Positions 45,518-57,877 of a DNA stretch of 64,000 bases are shown piece by piece (positions within the stretch are counted from its first letter, which is position 1; the number at the start of each line of letters is the position of its first letter). The stretch comes from Cryptomeria japonica (taxonomy: Eukaryota > Streptophyta > Pinopsida > Cupressales > Cupressaceae). The notes beneath the pieces are model-generated. The model made no database searches and was not told the origin of the DNA. It saw nothing but the letters and a program-made list of their open reading frames with translations. A program made the position numbers and the translations under genes. The stretch lies in assembly GCF_030272615.1 (NCBI RefSeq), contig NC_081412.1:101745796-101809795 (forward strand), given 5' to 3'.

Positions 45518-48290
45518 TGTTACCTATTTTTGCTACAAGCTCAATATGCCTCAGAAGGAGAAACAAGTGATAAGTATGAAAATAATACATGTTTTTGTCT
45601 ATCCTATTTGCTTTATGTGCAGATATAGGAAAGGTAAAATATAATATGTGGGTTAAAATGTGGCTCCCACGAGCGTTGAGCCCAGCATACTGATGGAGAT
45701 GAATGATACAAAGATAGATAGATCACATAAATGTTCATCCTCCATTGCAAAATTCTTTTTTGAATTTGGAGAGGCTCAGAAACCTTCAGGTAAAAGCAAA
45801 CTACAGGGGTCACGTGATAGAGGAAAGGACTTAGAGGGTTTTGCAAGCAGAGGGCTATTGGGTATTGGCAAGAGATTTTTCATGTTACATCGATGATCCA
45901 ATATGTTATTGGGTATGGGGAGGAGATTGTTTTTGTTGTCCTGATGACCCGATGACAAGTTATAAGTGGAGGAGGTGAACATCCGTGACAACATCAGCCA
46001 TCGGTATAGCAGATTGTGGTGCTATCCGATGACCCGATAGGAATGTGCAAACAGAGGTGAGAGTTATCAGGTATCGGTTGGAGGTTGTTTTTTCTATCCC
46101 GATGACCCAATGTGAGTCATTGACCATCAAAAGGAAAGCTTTTATGGTGACTCGATGACCCGATGGAAAAGCCCAAGAAGGACCATTTATTCCACATTGG
46201 TCGTGCGAAGGAAATTTATCACATTTATCCTTAGTGTCAAAGCTTAAGGGCTTTTGGCAAGTTGCAGCTCAGTGTTGGTGGCCCCCATGTGCACGTACGT
46301 CTCAAAGTAGCCAAATTTTGTAGTGAAATGGCAAATTAACAAGTGAGCTCGACTGTTATCACTGCGACTTAGCGACTTGTGAGGTGGTGTCCAAGTGGAA
46401 GTTGAATTGGCACTTGAGTGGATCATGTAGCAAAATAGAGGTTGACACGTGGTGACACCATGTCATAAGAGAAAGTCACTCAGAGAGGCTAAGCATCATG
46501 CAGGTTTGAGATAGATCAACGGTGATCAAGATGATCTGACAAATGTCGCTATGTCACGATGCAAAGATGATCATCAAGTTATCTCTATGACTCAGCGACA
46601 AAGCACGTGCAAAAAAGGGGCAGGGTAAAGATTGAGCAGATTGTTGAGATCTAATGGCAGGTCAAGGAAAGATCAGATGGTGGAGTGACATTTAGGGGCT
46701 ATCCGTGACTGTCGTTGTACCATGGTTGTGAAGTGCCTAGAACAAAGACCCTCATGACAAGTGGTAGGTCCAAGTGGCAAGACAGGCAGATCTCATGAAC
46801 AAACTAGTGGATGACATGTGGTGACACCATGGCACAAGAGAGAGCCACTTAGGGAGAGGCTAAGGGTGATGCGGGTTTGAGATAGATCAACATTGATTAG
46901 GGAGGATCTAATGGCGGTCTATATGCCACAATACATAAGTGCTTGACCTATATTCCTTGTGACTTGGCGATTGATAAGGTGGTAGCCTAGTGGCTAATGA
47001 GGTGTCATCCCAATGGATCTGCAAGACAATTAGTGGGTGCCACATGCTAGATCCACTAGAGGAGAGAGTGGCCCAGGTGAGATAAGGGTCGTTCAATTTG
47101 AGTATATCAATGACAATCATAGAAGATCGGATGATGGTCGCCAAGTCATGGTGGAAACATGCTCGTTAGGATTTCCATCATGACCCAGCAACTAAGGATG
47201 TGGAACACGCCATCAACAATCAGAATCACATGTTTGAGGTTGCGTCGAGAACCCGATAGGAAAGCATGTTGTTTTGGAGTGCACCATCGGCTATCAATAC
47301 AACATGTTTAGAAGCTACGCCTAATAACCCAATAAGAAGGTGCACTAGTTGTAAACTCTCTATGGACAAATGACTTAAAAGTGGGCCAAGTCTAGTAGCG
47401 TCTAAGTGGAATCAGCGAGGAAGAAAGGAGAAGTCATTAGGTAGTAAGTTGCAGTTTTGGAAAGGTTTCTCTCCCAGTTAAGCCCCTGATTTTGAGGAGA
47501 AGCCTAGAATTAATGACCGCTGACCCATCTTGGAGCCAAAGAATATTCAAAATTTGAGTTTTGAAAACTTTTGTATAAGGTATTGTTTTTCACTCTTAAT
47601 GGAGGGGAAGTTCTAGAGTTGGAGGTTAGGAGTTTTGAGATTGTGTAGCAGAAGATACTCAGGCTCCTGTAACTCATTTTTAGGAGTTTTTCTAGATTTG
47701 TAATGCAGAAAGTTCCTTGTTTTCAATAAAGAAGTTGATTTCCTCCTTAAATTCTTAGGTCTAAGTGCTATGATTGTAAGCATTTTGATTAAAATTATGT
47801 GATTCTTTTGTAGAATCCTTCATTTTATCTTAGTTTCTTCAAATGCTTAGAGCTGAGGTACATGTTATATTGCAGGCCTCTGATTGTGTATGTGATTCTG
47901 TTGTATCAAAATTGTGACAACATTATTATTCTCCTTTCTGTGAACATCAGTAAGCTAGCCTTTTAAGAGAATCGTTTATTCAAACATGTATGTTTGAGTT
48001 GTGAATTTAAGCAGTTTCATTAGTTGATTATCTTGTGGATTTGTAACCAATTTGCATGTCTTTTATCATTGGTGGATCACCTAGTAGTAGTTAATTTTTA
48101 GTTTTATGCATATCCTTCTTCCCTTTTCTCAGAAATTCATTTAAGTTCTTTAGGTAATCAAATAGGAAGCTGACCTATAATCTAGACGTCTGCTCTCATA
48201 ATAGGATACTCATAGCCTGAGAGTAGTCCAATTTGTCACTGGTTTGTAAGAATTTCAAGCTTGCATCGGGTGCAAATCCATGTGACAACA
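45518..48290 (+). repeat. 5' LTR of gypsy-2
   Basis: 2,773 bases, TGTTACCTA to TGACAACA. It carries CCGATGACCCGAT words (about 46028, 46100, 46155) and GATCAACGGTGATC (about 46514). It differs from the 3' LTR at many positions, so the insertion is not recent. Confidence 0.9.
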
Positions 48291-48312
48291 GTTTTTGGCA
48301 TGCCTAATGGGA
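48291..48312 (+). other. Probable primer-binding region of gypsy-2
   Basis: GTTTTTGGCATGCC directly after the LTR, the same start as in gypsy-1, after which the two copies diverge (TAATGGG against CGGTGGG). Confidence 0.5.
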
Positions 48313-48434
48313 CTATTGAACTTTATAGTTCATAGAGGCCACCGTATGTTGTCTTGGTGTGTGCAACAACAAATTATTTTTCACACCTGGAGACTCAAAT
48401 CTTTGGTATTTTAGCAGTCTGACCTTCCTAGCTT

Positions 48435-49855
48435 ATGAGAAAATACCAGACTAGGCAAACTGCAACCTCAGTCAATCATACCTAGCTATCACCCCAAAAA
48501 GGAGAGCTAGGGTAGTTAACAAAGTTCCAGATGCAACAGTTGGTGTGCTGTCTATTAATTTGAATTCTTACCCTGCTGTTATAGCTTATAACAATCCATT
48601 GTTTGCAAGTTCTTCTAGTTAGAATACACCAAATATGGCTCTTAATCAACCCCCTAGGGTTCATCCATTTGTGCCTTTTAATCAAGGTAGTCCTTTAAAT
48701 TTGGTTCAACATGATGATATACTAGCTGCAGCACTTAAGAGTTTACCATTTTTTACTAGAGAGGATAAAACAACAACAATTGAACATATTAGAGATGTGG
48801 TTTCCTTGTGTGAAGTGCATCATATTGTTGCAGAAAATGTTGCTTTGAGAATTTTAGTAGTCTCTTTCAAAGGGAAAGCCCTTCAGGTGTTCAAGGGACT
48901 ACCAATGAACTCAATAGCTACATGGGATGAGCTAAGACAACTTTTAAATCAACATTTTGAAGACAAGTTAGAACATCTTTCATTGGTGGAGCAGCTCACT
49001 ACCATCAAAAGAGCTCCACATGAGCATATGATGGATTTCAACTACTAGTTTCAAAGGACTTGGAATCGGATTCCAGCATCAATAAAACCTTCCAATGATT
49101 ATGCTTTTTTGTTTTACCTAAAGGCTTTGAATAGTGATATTGCACTCATGATACAGTCTATGGGGGAAAATACTTTACCAGCAGCATTTGATATTGTTGT
49201 TAGGGATGAGAATAGTCTTATTCAAGCAGGGAAGATTGTACCTAGGCCTCCCATGCCAATTTTTTCTTATATACAAGCCATTATCCTTGTAATTCCACCT
49301 GTTATACCTGTTGTATCTTCATTTCCAACATATAATGCACAAGTTTCATCTAAAGAGCATGTTGTCCCTAGTCATTTACAAGAGATAATAAGTATTAAGG
49401 AGCAAAACGCTAACCTATAGAAGACTTTGCAAAATTTTGGTAATGAGTTGGTTAATATCAAGAAAGCCCAAACTCAACCACCTTACCAAATTCCTTTCCA
49501 AGCTCCCTACTAGGCCTCATACTAGCCAAACTCTCAAGGTCAAAGAAGGAATTTTAACAAAAAGACAACCTCAGCCAGCACAAATGTAAAAGGACATTGT
49601 GTTACTAAGGGACAATAGAAGGTTTATATGACTGATTTTAATATTTTGGATCAGTTGAAGGAAAATCATGTTAGCGTGTCAATGTGGGATTCACTAGCTC
49701 TACCTGGACAAAAAGATTTATTACATGATGCTTTGTCTAACCTTTCCTTGACTACCCAACCATCTAATCAACAAGCATCAAAGGTTGTTCTTTCTAATAA
49801 GCCTCATTAGAAGAGTGAACAATAGTCTCAGTAGTCTAAGGTAAACAAGCCACCT
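48435..49855 (+). pseudogene. Gypsy-2 gag
   Basis: ATG 48435 (MRKYQTRQTATSVNH). The capsid region at 48700-49048 (SFKGKALQVFKGLPMNS, WDELRQLLNQHFEDK) is followed by a TAG where gypsy-1 has TGG, and continues at 49109-49420. Compared with gypsy-1 about 600 bases, including the knuckle region, are missing after about 49560 (join near CAAAAAGACAACC). The last part is MTDFNILDQLKENHVSVS (49628-49810). Confidence 0.75.
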
Positions 49856-50514
49856 CCCTTTTATGTCACTCTATTCATTGGCCAACACCTAATGCATAAC
49901 TGCATGATAGATTCAGGTGCAAGTAGCTCAGTCTTGCCCAAGCAGTTGGTTGACCAGTTAGGATTGACTTATGAGCCATTGAATAAGGGTGTAGTACAAT
50001 TAGATGGGACTACATTGTGAATACTATAGGAGTCATTAAAAATTTGAGTCTAACACTCCATGCTTGTCCCAATTTTTCTATTCTACAAGATGTTTATGTG
50101 ATAGACCCACCACCCTACTTTTCAATTTTCTTATCAAGAGACTTTACAGCCAAATAAGGGGGTTATTTATCATCTGACTAGTCACATATGTTTTTTAGGA
50201 CAAGGTATGGAACTAAAGTTACTATTAAATTAGAAGCTTTAGCTAATGATCACATAGAACCCTATGTCACTAGTGTTGTGAATGCCAATTTGACCATTCA
50301 TGAGCAAGATGACCAACCCATTCCACATGATCCAAACACCCCTATTGATGACATTCCTAACATTATTCAAGATGAATGGGCAGCTAAAAATATTGAGGAA
50401 GATCCTTTTAAAAATATGGACAAGGTAAACCTTGGAGTCTATATGTTTTATGAACAAGGTTCTGTTGTCCCAAATTTGATGAAGGATTTTGGACAACAAG
50501 ATAATCAACATTAA
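49856..50514 (+). pseudogene. Gypsy-2 aspartic protease and linker
   Basis: FYVTLFIGQ then CMIDSGASSSVLPK, the intact retropepsin active site (about 49905-49940). A small insertion near 50012 shifts the frame (stop TGA), and a TAG follows near 50178. The linker frame 50188-50514 leads to the RNase H and is cut by TAA 50512-50514. Confidence 0.7.
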
Positions 50515-51096
50515 AATGAGCTTTGTAAGCTCTATTTTTATGGGTCAAGAAGTAAGAATTGTGCTGGTGGTGGTTGCATGTTGATTTCCCCTATTAATTA
50601 TAAGTATTATGTAGCTTTCAAATTTTCGTTTATCTACACCAATAATACAACTGAGAATGAGGCCTTGATTCATGATCTACAATGGGCAAAGAAGAGAGGA
50701 ATCAATTGTTTGTAGGTTTATGGTGATAGTGAATTGGTTGTCAATCAAGTTAGAGATCTCCATACCACTAAGAATGATCTTTTAAAGTCTTATAAACAAA
50801 GGGTATAGGGTCTTATTGAAGATTTCCAATCTTTCAATTTGTTGTCTATTCCTAGAAATCTTAATAAGCATGTTGATAGACTTGCTGTAGTAGGAGCACA
50901 ATATGATATTCCAAGTGATATCAATAATATTAATGAACATCAATATGTAAAAGTGATTGTTAGATCTTCCATTCCTAACAATGTTGATCATTGGCAAGTT
51001 TTTGATAGTGATCAACAGATTATTAAGTTTTTGAGGGAAGAGGCAGAGTTTTCAAATACCAACCAAGAGAAGCTCAAGCAACTGTATGATGATTAG
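50515..51096 (+). pseudogene. Gypsy-2 archaeal-type RNase H, placed before RT
   Basis: Same domain and position as in gypsy-1. The first catalytic Asp is lost (LYFYGS for LYFDGS) and stops interrupt it (about 50715 and 50807). The second half, from about 50815 (SFNLLSIPRNLNKHVDRLA), is almost identical to gypsy-1, while the first half differs at many sites. Confidence 0.75.
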
Positions 51097-51450
51097 GTTA
51101 TACAACTCAAAACAAACAAGCTACCTAAGGGTTTGATCATATTGGATTCAATTTTCAATGAGGATGATCAAGTGAGAAAAGAAACATCTAGCTTGTAGAT
51201 CAAGGAGGAACAATATGAAAATGTTGAGATTTTCAAGAATAAGTTGTTAACGCTTGGCAAAGTGTGTACTTTAAAGGAAAGGCATGCATTTGTTTTACTA
51301 TGCCAAGAGTTTAGTGATATATTTGCTTGGCAATATTTTGATTTAAAAAGCTTTGACCCTAGTATTTCCCAACATATTATAGAGCTTGAGCCAAATGCTA
51401 AACCTATGAGGCAAAAATAGTGGCCTCTTAATTCAAAGCTTGAGCCCCTT
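51097..51450 (+). pseudogene. Gypsy-2 linker before RT
   Basis: Corresponds to 27274-27627 with very few differences; carries a TAG near 51198 (CAG in gypsy-1) and the shared TAG at 51418-51420. CLKERHAFVLL-like and SDIFAW segments are typical of the region before gypsy RT. Confidence 0.7.
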
Positions 51451-52722
51451 ATGGTCAGAGAACTTAATAAACTCATTGAGAGCAACATCATTTTTCCTAT
51501 TAAACACACCTCTTGGGTGTCAAACCTTGTCCCAGTTAGGAAAAATAATGGTGAAATCAAACTTTGTGTTGAATTACGAGATCTCAATAGAGCCTCATTG
51601 AAGGATAGATATCCACTGCCTTCTATGGAGAAGATTCTACAGGTTGTTGCAGGTTCTGAGAGATTCTCTTTGCTAGATGGTTTTTCAGGTTATAACCAAG
51701 TTTTAGTGAAGGAGGAAGATCAATTCAAAACAACATTTACAACTAAATGGGGCACTATGGCCTATAAAAATATGCCATTTGGTTTGTCAAATGCTGGTAC
51801 CACTTTTCAGCATGCTATGGATATGGCATTTCATGGTTTGATGTATAAATTTGTACTTGTTTATTTGGATCATATCACCGTTTATTCCAAAAATTCAGTT
51901 GAACACCTAGCTCACCTAAAGAAATTGTTTGAAAGGTGTAGAGAGTATGGTATATCTCTTAACCCAAAGAAATATGTGTTTTATGTTCATGAGGGTAAGC
52001 TCCTAGGCTATGTGGTGTCAAAAGAGGGTATTACTATTGATCTGGAGAGGGTAAGTGCTATTCTTTCCTTACCTCTACCAGCACGCAAGAAGGGATTGCA
52101 AAGCTTCTTGGGTAGGATTAATTTTGTTAGGAGGCTTATTCCTGATATTGCAAAATTATTAAAACCTCTAACTTCTATGTTGAAAAAGGATATTCCTTTC
52201 AGCTGGTCTAAGGATCAGATGAGGAGTTTTGATCTTATAAAAGAGGCACTTGCAACTGCTCCTAGTTTGCTAAACCTTGATTTCTCAAAAGATTTTATTT
52301 TGTATGCTTATGACAGTATTGACACCATCTCAGCTATGTTGGTTCAAGAAAATGAGCATGGTTTGGAGCAGCCTTTGGCCTTTTTTAGTCAAGGCCTTAA
52401 GGATTATGAGAAGAAATACTCTTTTGTTGAAAAACATGTTCTTGTTGTTGTTAGGAGTTTGAAAAAGTTTAAGTATATGTTGTCTAACAATAGGATTAAG
52501 TTGATGGTTGCTCACCACTTGGTTAAAGATTTTTTGCTCAACAAAGACTTAAATGATAAGAGGGTTGGTTGGGTGACTAAGGTGATGGAATTTGATGTTG
52601 ATATTAAGGTCACCAAGCTATCAGAGGTAAGGGATTGTATGAGTAGCTTGTTGATCACACAAATAACAATAAAGAGGATGAAGAGAAGGTTGTTTGGGCC
52701 CTGTAAGATGAAGCACAAGTAG
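51451..52722 (+). CDS. Gypsy-2 RT and degenerate gypsy RNase H (open frame, inactive)
   Basis: 423 codons from ATG 51451 (MVRELNKLIESNIIF), really an internal methionine of a polyprotein. RT motifs: WVSNLVPVRKNNGEIKLC, DLNRASLKDRYPLPSME, LLDGFSGYNQV, MPFGLSNAGTTFQHAMD, YLDHI (residue about 142; YxDD expected), LGYVVSKEG, FLGRINFVRRLIPDI. RNase H: FILYAYDSID, AFFSQGLKDYEKKYSFVEK, IKLMVAHHLV (Asp lost). The frame drifts off after KVTKL at about 52620, where a small change replaces the expected continuation. Despite the open frame, the missing RT aspartate makes activity unlikely. Confidence 0.8.
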   Translation: MVRELNKLIESNIIFPIKHTSWVSNLVPVRKNNGEIKLCVELRDLNRASLKDRYPLPSMEKILQVVAGSERFSLLDGFSGYNQVLVKEEDQFKTTFTTKWGTMAYKNMPFGLSNAGTTFQHAMDMAFHGLMYKFVLVYLDHITVYSKNSVEHLAHLKKLFERCREYGISLNPKKYVFYVHEGKLLGYVVSKEGITIDLERVSAILSLPLPARKKGLQSFLGRINFVRRLIPDIAKLLKPLTSMLKKDIPFSWSKDQMRSFDLIKEALATAPSLLNLDFSKDFILYAYDSIDTISAMLVQENEHGLEQPLAFFSQGLKDYEKKYSFVEKHVLVVVRSLKKFKYMLSNNRIKLMVAHHLVKDFLLNKDLNDKRVGWVTKVMEFDVDIKVTKLSEVRDCMSSLLITQITIKRMKRRLFGPCKMKHK

Positions 52723-53963
52723 ATGTTCATGTTTCTCCTACTAGCTGGGTACAAGAAATGACCCATTTCTTGCTGACCGGTGAGTGTCCTCATGGATTGT
52801 GTAAGTGAAGAAGAAGGTATTATAGACTTCAGTCCATTCCCTATGTACTCTTGAATGGTTTTCTATTTAGAAAGGATTTTCATGGTGTATTATTGAGGTG
52901 CATAGATGGTGATCAGGTTGGTAAGGTATTGCATGAGTTTCATGAAGAATCAATCGGAGGACACTTTTCAGCAAGAGATACAACTCTTAAAGTTATTAAA
53001 GGAGGCTATTATTTGCCTAGTTTGTTCAGAGATGCACATTCCTAGGCTAGAAAGTGTAAATAATGTGCCATGTTTCTAGGAAAAGAGAAGTTGGCAGCGC
53101 TGCCATTGCAGCCTATTCAGGTAGAACAACCCTTTATGAAATGGGGTTTGGATTTCATTGCAGTCATAAATCCACCTTCAAGTGTTGGCCACAAGTTGGT
53201 GCTCACATCCACTAATTGTTTTACTAAGTGGAATGAGGTTGTAGCACTAAAGGAAACAAACAAGATAGTTTTTTTGAACTTTAATGACGAGTTGATAACT
53301 AGATTTGGTGTCCCTGAATCTATAGTTTCAGATAATGCTCTTTCTTTTGTAGGGAGCCGAATATCTTATTGGGCAGTAAAGAATGGTGTTTATCTCAATA
53401 CCTCATCTAAATATTACCCTTTGGGCAATGGACAAGTTGAGTCCACAAATAAGAATTTGCTCAGAATCATTAAGAGGACCATGGAAGGAAATCAGCGAGC
53501 TTGGCATACCAAGCTCAAATCAACCTTATGGGCTGATAGAATCACACCAAAGAGGGCCACTGGAATGTTGTTATACATTCTTGTGTATGGGAAAGAAGCA
53601 AGGTTTCCTATTTCACTTGAGTTTCTAGCCCTTGATCTATCTAACTAGGTGGATATGTTTGAAGAAGAGCATATGATAGCAAGATTGGCTCAGTTGATTG
53701 AGCTAGAGGAAGTTAGAAATGAGGCAATGAGGAAAATTGAGAATCACCAAGCTCAAATGAAAAGATCCTTTGATAAGAGGGCTTCTTCTAGAGTGTTCAA
53801 GCAAGGTGACATTGTCCTAAAATGGGATGAGTTCAAGAGTAGGCTAGGCAAGCATACAAAGTTTGACGCTTTTTGGAGTGGGCCTTATATGATTTCTGAG
53901 TGCAAGCAGCATAATGTCTTCCAACTATCTAAGTTGGATGGTGATTTAACCAATCCCAGTTAA
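52723..53963 (+). pseudogene. Gypsy-2 integrase
   Basis: Zinc finger: HEFHEESIGGHFSARDT and the first cysteine of CK.CAMF (the glutamate codon between is now TAA, about 53060). Core: WGLDFIAVINP (Asp), SDNALSFVGSR (Asp), NGQVESTNKN (Glu). The next segment follows TAG 53646-53648 (CAG in gypsy-1) with DMFEEEHMIARLAQL and GDIVLKWDEFKSR, ending at TAA 53961-53963 after a frame change near 53945. Confidence 0.85.
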
Positions 53964-54338
53964 TGGGATTAACCTCAAGCATTGCTTTTGAGGTGTGCCT
54001 AAAATTTGTACATATTTCAGTTTTCCTAGTGGTAATAAGTGCTTTGCACAATAGGTCAGTTTGTAGTTTTGTTTTCCCTAAGTGCCTAGTGCATTGTTCA
54101 GGAGGAGTAATAAGAGTCATACTGTTACAATCCATCAAAGATATAAAAGAGAGGTGTTCATCATATGAAACAAGGAATATGTTTAACCCCTCTCATGCAC
54201 AAAAGGCATCTTTTGTAGTCATGTGTGATGTGTTGTTTCAATTTTCTATCAGTTTCAATGACTTTGTGCCCAATAGAATGCATAAGGCATCTGGTCAAAA
54301 TGTTTAGTAGGCAAACATATGGCAGATGTCACCAAAAA
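53964..54338 (+). other. Gypsy-2 stretch between integrase and 3' LTR
   Basis: 375 noncoding bases equivalent to 35327-35671. Ends CACCAAAAA directly before the LTR. Confidence 0.6.
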
Positions 54339-57157
54339 TGTTACCTATTTTAACTATAAGCTCAATATGCCTCAGAAGGAGAAACAAGTGCTCAGTATGA
54401 AAATAATACGTGTTTTTGTCTAACCTGTTTGCTTCATGTGCAGATACAGGAAAGGTAAAATATAGCATGTGGGTTAAAATGTGGCTCCCACGAGGGTCGA
54501 GCCAAGTATGCTAATGGAGATGAATGCTACAAAGATAGATAGATCACATAAATGTTCATGCTCCATTGCAAAATTGATTTTTGAATTTGGAGAGGCTGAG
54601 AAACCTTTAGGTAAAAGCTAATTGCAGTAGTCGCGTGATAGAGGTAAGGAATCAGAGGGTTTTTCAAGCAGAGAGCTATCAGGTATCGGCAAGAGTTTTT
54701 TCATGTTACTCTGATGATTCAATATGTTATCAGGTATTAGGAGGAGATTGTTTTTGTTTTCCCGATGACCCAATGACAAGTTACAAGTTGAGGAGGTAAA
54801 CATTGGCGGTGACATCGGCCATCGAAATAGCATATTGTGGTGCTACCTGATGACCTGATAGGAATGTGCAAGCAGAGGTTAGAGTTATCAGGTATTGGTT
54901 GGAGGTTGTTTTTTCTATCCCAATGACATGATGCGAGTCATCAGCCATCAGAAGGAAAGCTTTTATGGTGACCCGATGACTAGATGGAAAAGCCCAAGAA
55001 GGACCATTTATCCAACATTGGTTGTGTGGAGGAAAATTATCACATTTATATGCAAGGCCGCATATATCCTTAGTATCAAATCTTAAGGGTTTTTGGCAAG
55101 TTGTAGCTCAGCGTTGGTGGGCCCACCGTGTGCGCGTGCATCTCAAAGTGGCCAAATTAACAGGTGAGCAGGTTGCAAAGGATCTGATGACCATCACTAT
55201 ACCACTATGCGAAAATGCTCGACTCTTAATCACCATGACTTAGCGACTAGTGAGGTGACATCCAGGTGGAAGTTGAAGTGGCACTCAGGTGGATTGTGTA
55301 GCAAAGTAGCTGACACATGGTGACACCGTGTCAGAAGATAAAGCCACTCAGAGAGGCTAAGGGTCATGTAGGTTCGAGATAGATCAACGGTGATCAAGGT
55401 GATCTGACAACTACCGCTATGTTGTGATGCAAAGATGATCACCAAATTATCTCCGTGACTCGGTGACAAGACACGTGCGAAAAAGGGGCAGTGTAAAGAT
55501 TGAGCATATTGCTGAGATCCAACAACAGGTCAAGGAAAGATCGGACAGTGGAGTCACATTTTGGGTCTATCTGTGATTGTCACTATACCATGGTTGTGAA
55601 GTTCCCATAACGAATACCCTCGCGACAAGTGGCAAGTCCAAGTGGCAAGACAGGTGGATCTCATGAATGAACCAGTGGATGACACGTGGTGACACCATGG
55701 CATAAGAGAGAGCTACTCAGGGAGAGGCTAAGGGTCATGCAGGTTCAAGATAGATCAATGGTGATCAGGGAATATAGAACGATGGGCACTATGCTGCAAT
55801 ACAGAAGTGCTCAACCTGTATTCCCCATGACTTGGCAACTGATAAGGTGGTAGTCCAGTGGCTGATGAGGTGTCATCCTAATGGATCTACAAGCCAATTA
55901 GCGGGTGCCATGTGGTAGATCCACTAGATGAGAGAGTTACCCAAGTGAGATAAGGGTCGCTCAATTTGAGCAGATCAACAACAATCATAGAAGATCCAAC
56001 GGTGGTCGCCAAGTCATGGTGGAAAGGTGCTCGTTAGGATTTCCATCATGACCCAGCAACTAAGGATGTGGAACATGCCATCGGTAATCAAAATAAAATG
56101 TTTGAGGCCATGCCAAGAACCTAATAGGAAAGCATGTTTTTTTGGAGCACACCATCGGTTGTCAGTACAACATGTTTAGAAGCTACGCTTGATAACCCTA
56201 TAAGAAGGTGTGCCAGTTGTAAACTCTGTGGACAAATGATTTAAAAGCAGACCAAGTCCAGTAGCGTCTAGGTGGAATCAACGAGGAAGAAAGGAGAAGT
56301 CATCAGGTAATAGATTGCAGTTTTGGAAGAGTTTCTCTCTCAGTTAAGCCCCTGATTTTGAGGAGAAGCCTAGAATTAATGACAGCCGACCCATCTTGGA
56401 GCCAAAAAAGATTCAAAATTTGAATTTCAAAAACTTTTCTATAAGGGATTGTTTTTCACTCTTAATGGAGTGGAAGTTCTAGAGTTGGAGGTCAGGAGTT
56501 TTGAGGTTGTGTAGCAGAAGATACTCAATCTCTTGTAACTCACTTTTAGGAGTTTTTTTAGATTTGTAATGCAGAAAGTTCCTTGTTTTCAATAAAGAAG
56601 ATGAGTTCCTCCTTAAATTCTTAGGTCTAAGTGTTATGATTGTAAGCACTTTGATTAAAATTATGTGATTCTTTTTGTAGAATCCTTCATTTTATCTTAG
56701 TTTCTTCAGATGCTTAGGGTTGAGGTACATGTTATATTGCAGGTCTCTGATTGTGTATTTGATTTTGTTGCATCAAAATTGTGAGAACATTATTATTCTC
56801 CTTTCTGTGAACATCAGTAAGCTAGCCTTTCAAGAGAATTGTTTATGCAAACATGTATGTTTGAGTTTTGAGTTTAAGCGGTTTCATTAGCTGATTATCT
56901 TTTGAATTTGTAAGCAGTTTGTAGGTCTTTTATCATTGGTGGATCACCTAGCAGTAGTTAATTTTCCATTTTATGCATATCCTTCTCCCCTTTTCTTAGA
57001 AATTCATTTAAGTTCTTTAGGTGATCAAATAGGAAGCTGACCTATAATCCGGAGGTCTTCTCTCATAATAGGATGCCCACAGCCTGAGAGTAGTCCAACA
57101 TGTCACTGGATTGCAAGAATTTCAAGCTTGCATCAGGTGCAAATCCATGTGACAACA
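54339..57157 (+). repeat. 3' LTR of gypsy-2
   Basis: 2,819 bases from TGTTACCTATTTTAAC to TGACAACA. Same word-rich structure as the 5' LTR, including GATCAACGGTGATC (about 55383) and ATCCAACGGTGG (about 55995). Confidence 0.9.
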
Positions 57158-57877
57158 CCAACTAGTATACATACCAGTATCATACTGCACATATTGGTTT
57201 CCAGCACCAGTCCATCATCACTACCAAAGTACCTTCCTCTGACTCTTGTCTTCTTGTGTCAATTTTCATCTGATCCCAACTAAAAATTCACCATCCATTA
57301 ACACATGCAATAGTGATCCATCTCTGATATATTGGTGTTTACCCAAGGCAGCCAGTACACACACTTACCATCTTATTTCCTTCCTTCCTACTAGCAGAAA
57401 TAGTTATTCCATGTGTCCTCTTCCACTGAGGAGGTTGAATGATATGGTAAGTGTACTACTCGCCCTAAGGTGATGCATCTCCTTTAAGCCTTAGGAGATA
57501 TCACTTGTGCATTGAATGCATAGTGTCTGTCCATGGTCGCATCTTCTTTCTTCTTCCCATTTTCCAGTCTTGGGAGAAGGTATTTCCTTCTTTTGCTAAT
57601 GGGTTCTTGCTCTACTGGATTCTACCACATGACTGAAGACATTGTTGTAGAAGCAAACAATGTTCGTGCCAAATGCATGTTTGGAGGACCTTCTGTCAAA
57701 CCAGTTAGACCATCTTCTTCTGGTCATGCCATTGTAACCTGCTACTAGAACCGGTGGACCACTTGATCTTGTAGGAACAAAACCTCTTCTACTTTTATTC
57801 CTTGTAGCATTTTATCTCTCATATTCTCTATATCCATTTCCATGTTGAGCATAGCTGCTACATCGGTTGTTATGTGA
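57158..57877 (-). other. Element D internal region after gag
   Basis: About 720 bases between gypsy-2 and the gag end. Short frames on both strands show no known motif. Confidence 0.5.

Larger units (their letters stand above)
45518..57157 (+). mobile_element. Gypsy-2, Ty3/gypsy element with both LTRs
   Basis: 11,640 bases with two LTRs of about 2.8 kb and the same gene order as gypsy-1, but without its two insertions. Inserted in the body of D. CTAGT precedes the 5' LTR (45513-45517); CTAGT also follows the 3' LTR, but four bases (CCAA) later, so the target duplication is probable, not clean. Most genes are broken; RT plus RNase H remains one open frame. Confidence 0.9.

Noticed and set aside
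51168-51587. Long open frame on the minus strand within gypsy-2, repeated in gypsy-1 (27345-27764)
   Set aside because: It is antisense to the RT region, with no motif; conserved only because the sense strand is nearly identical in the two copies.
45513-57166. Clean CTAGT target duplication around gypsy-2
   Set aside because: The right CTAGT starts four bases after the LTR end; I mention it but do not count it as established.
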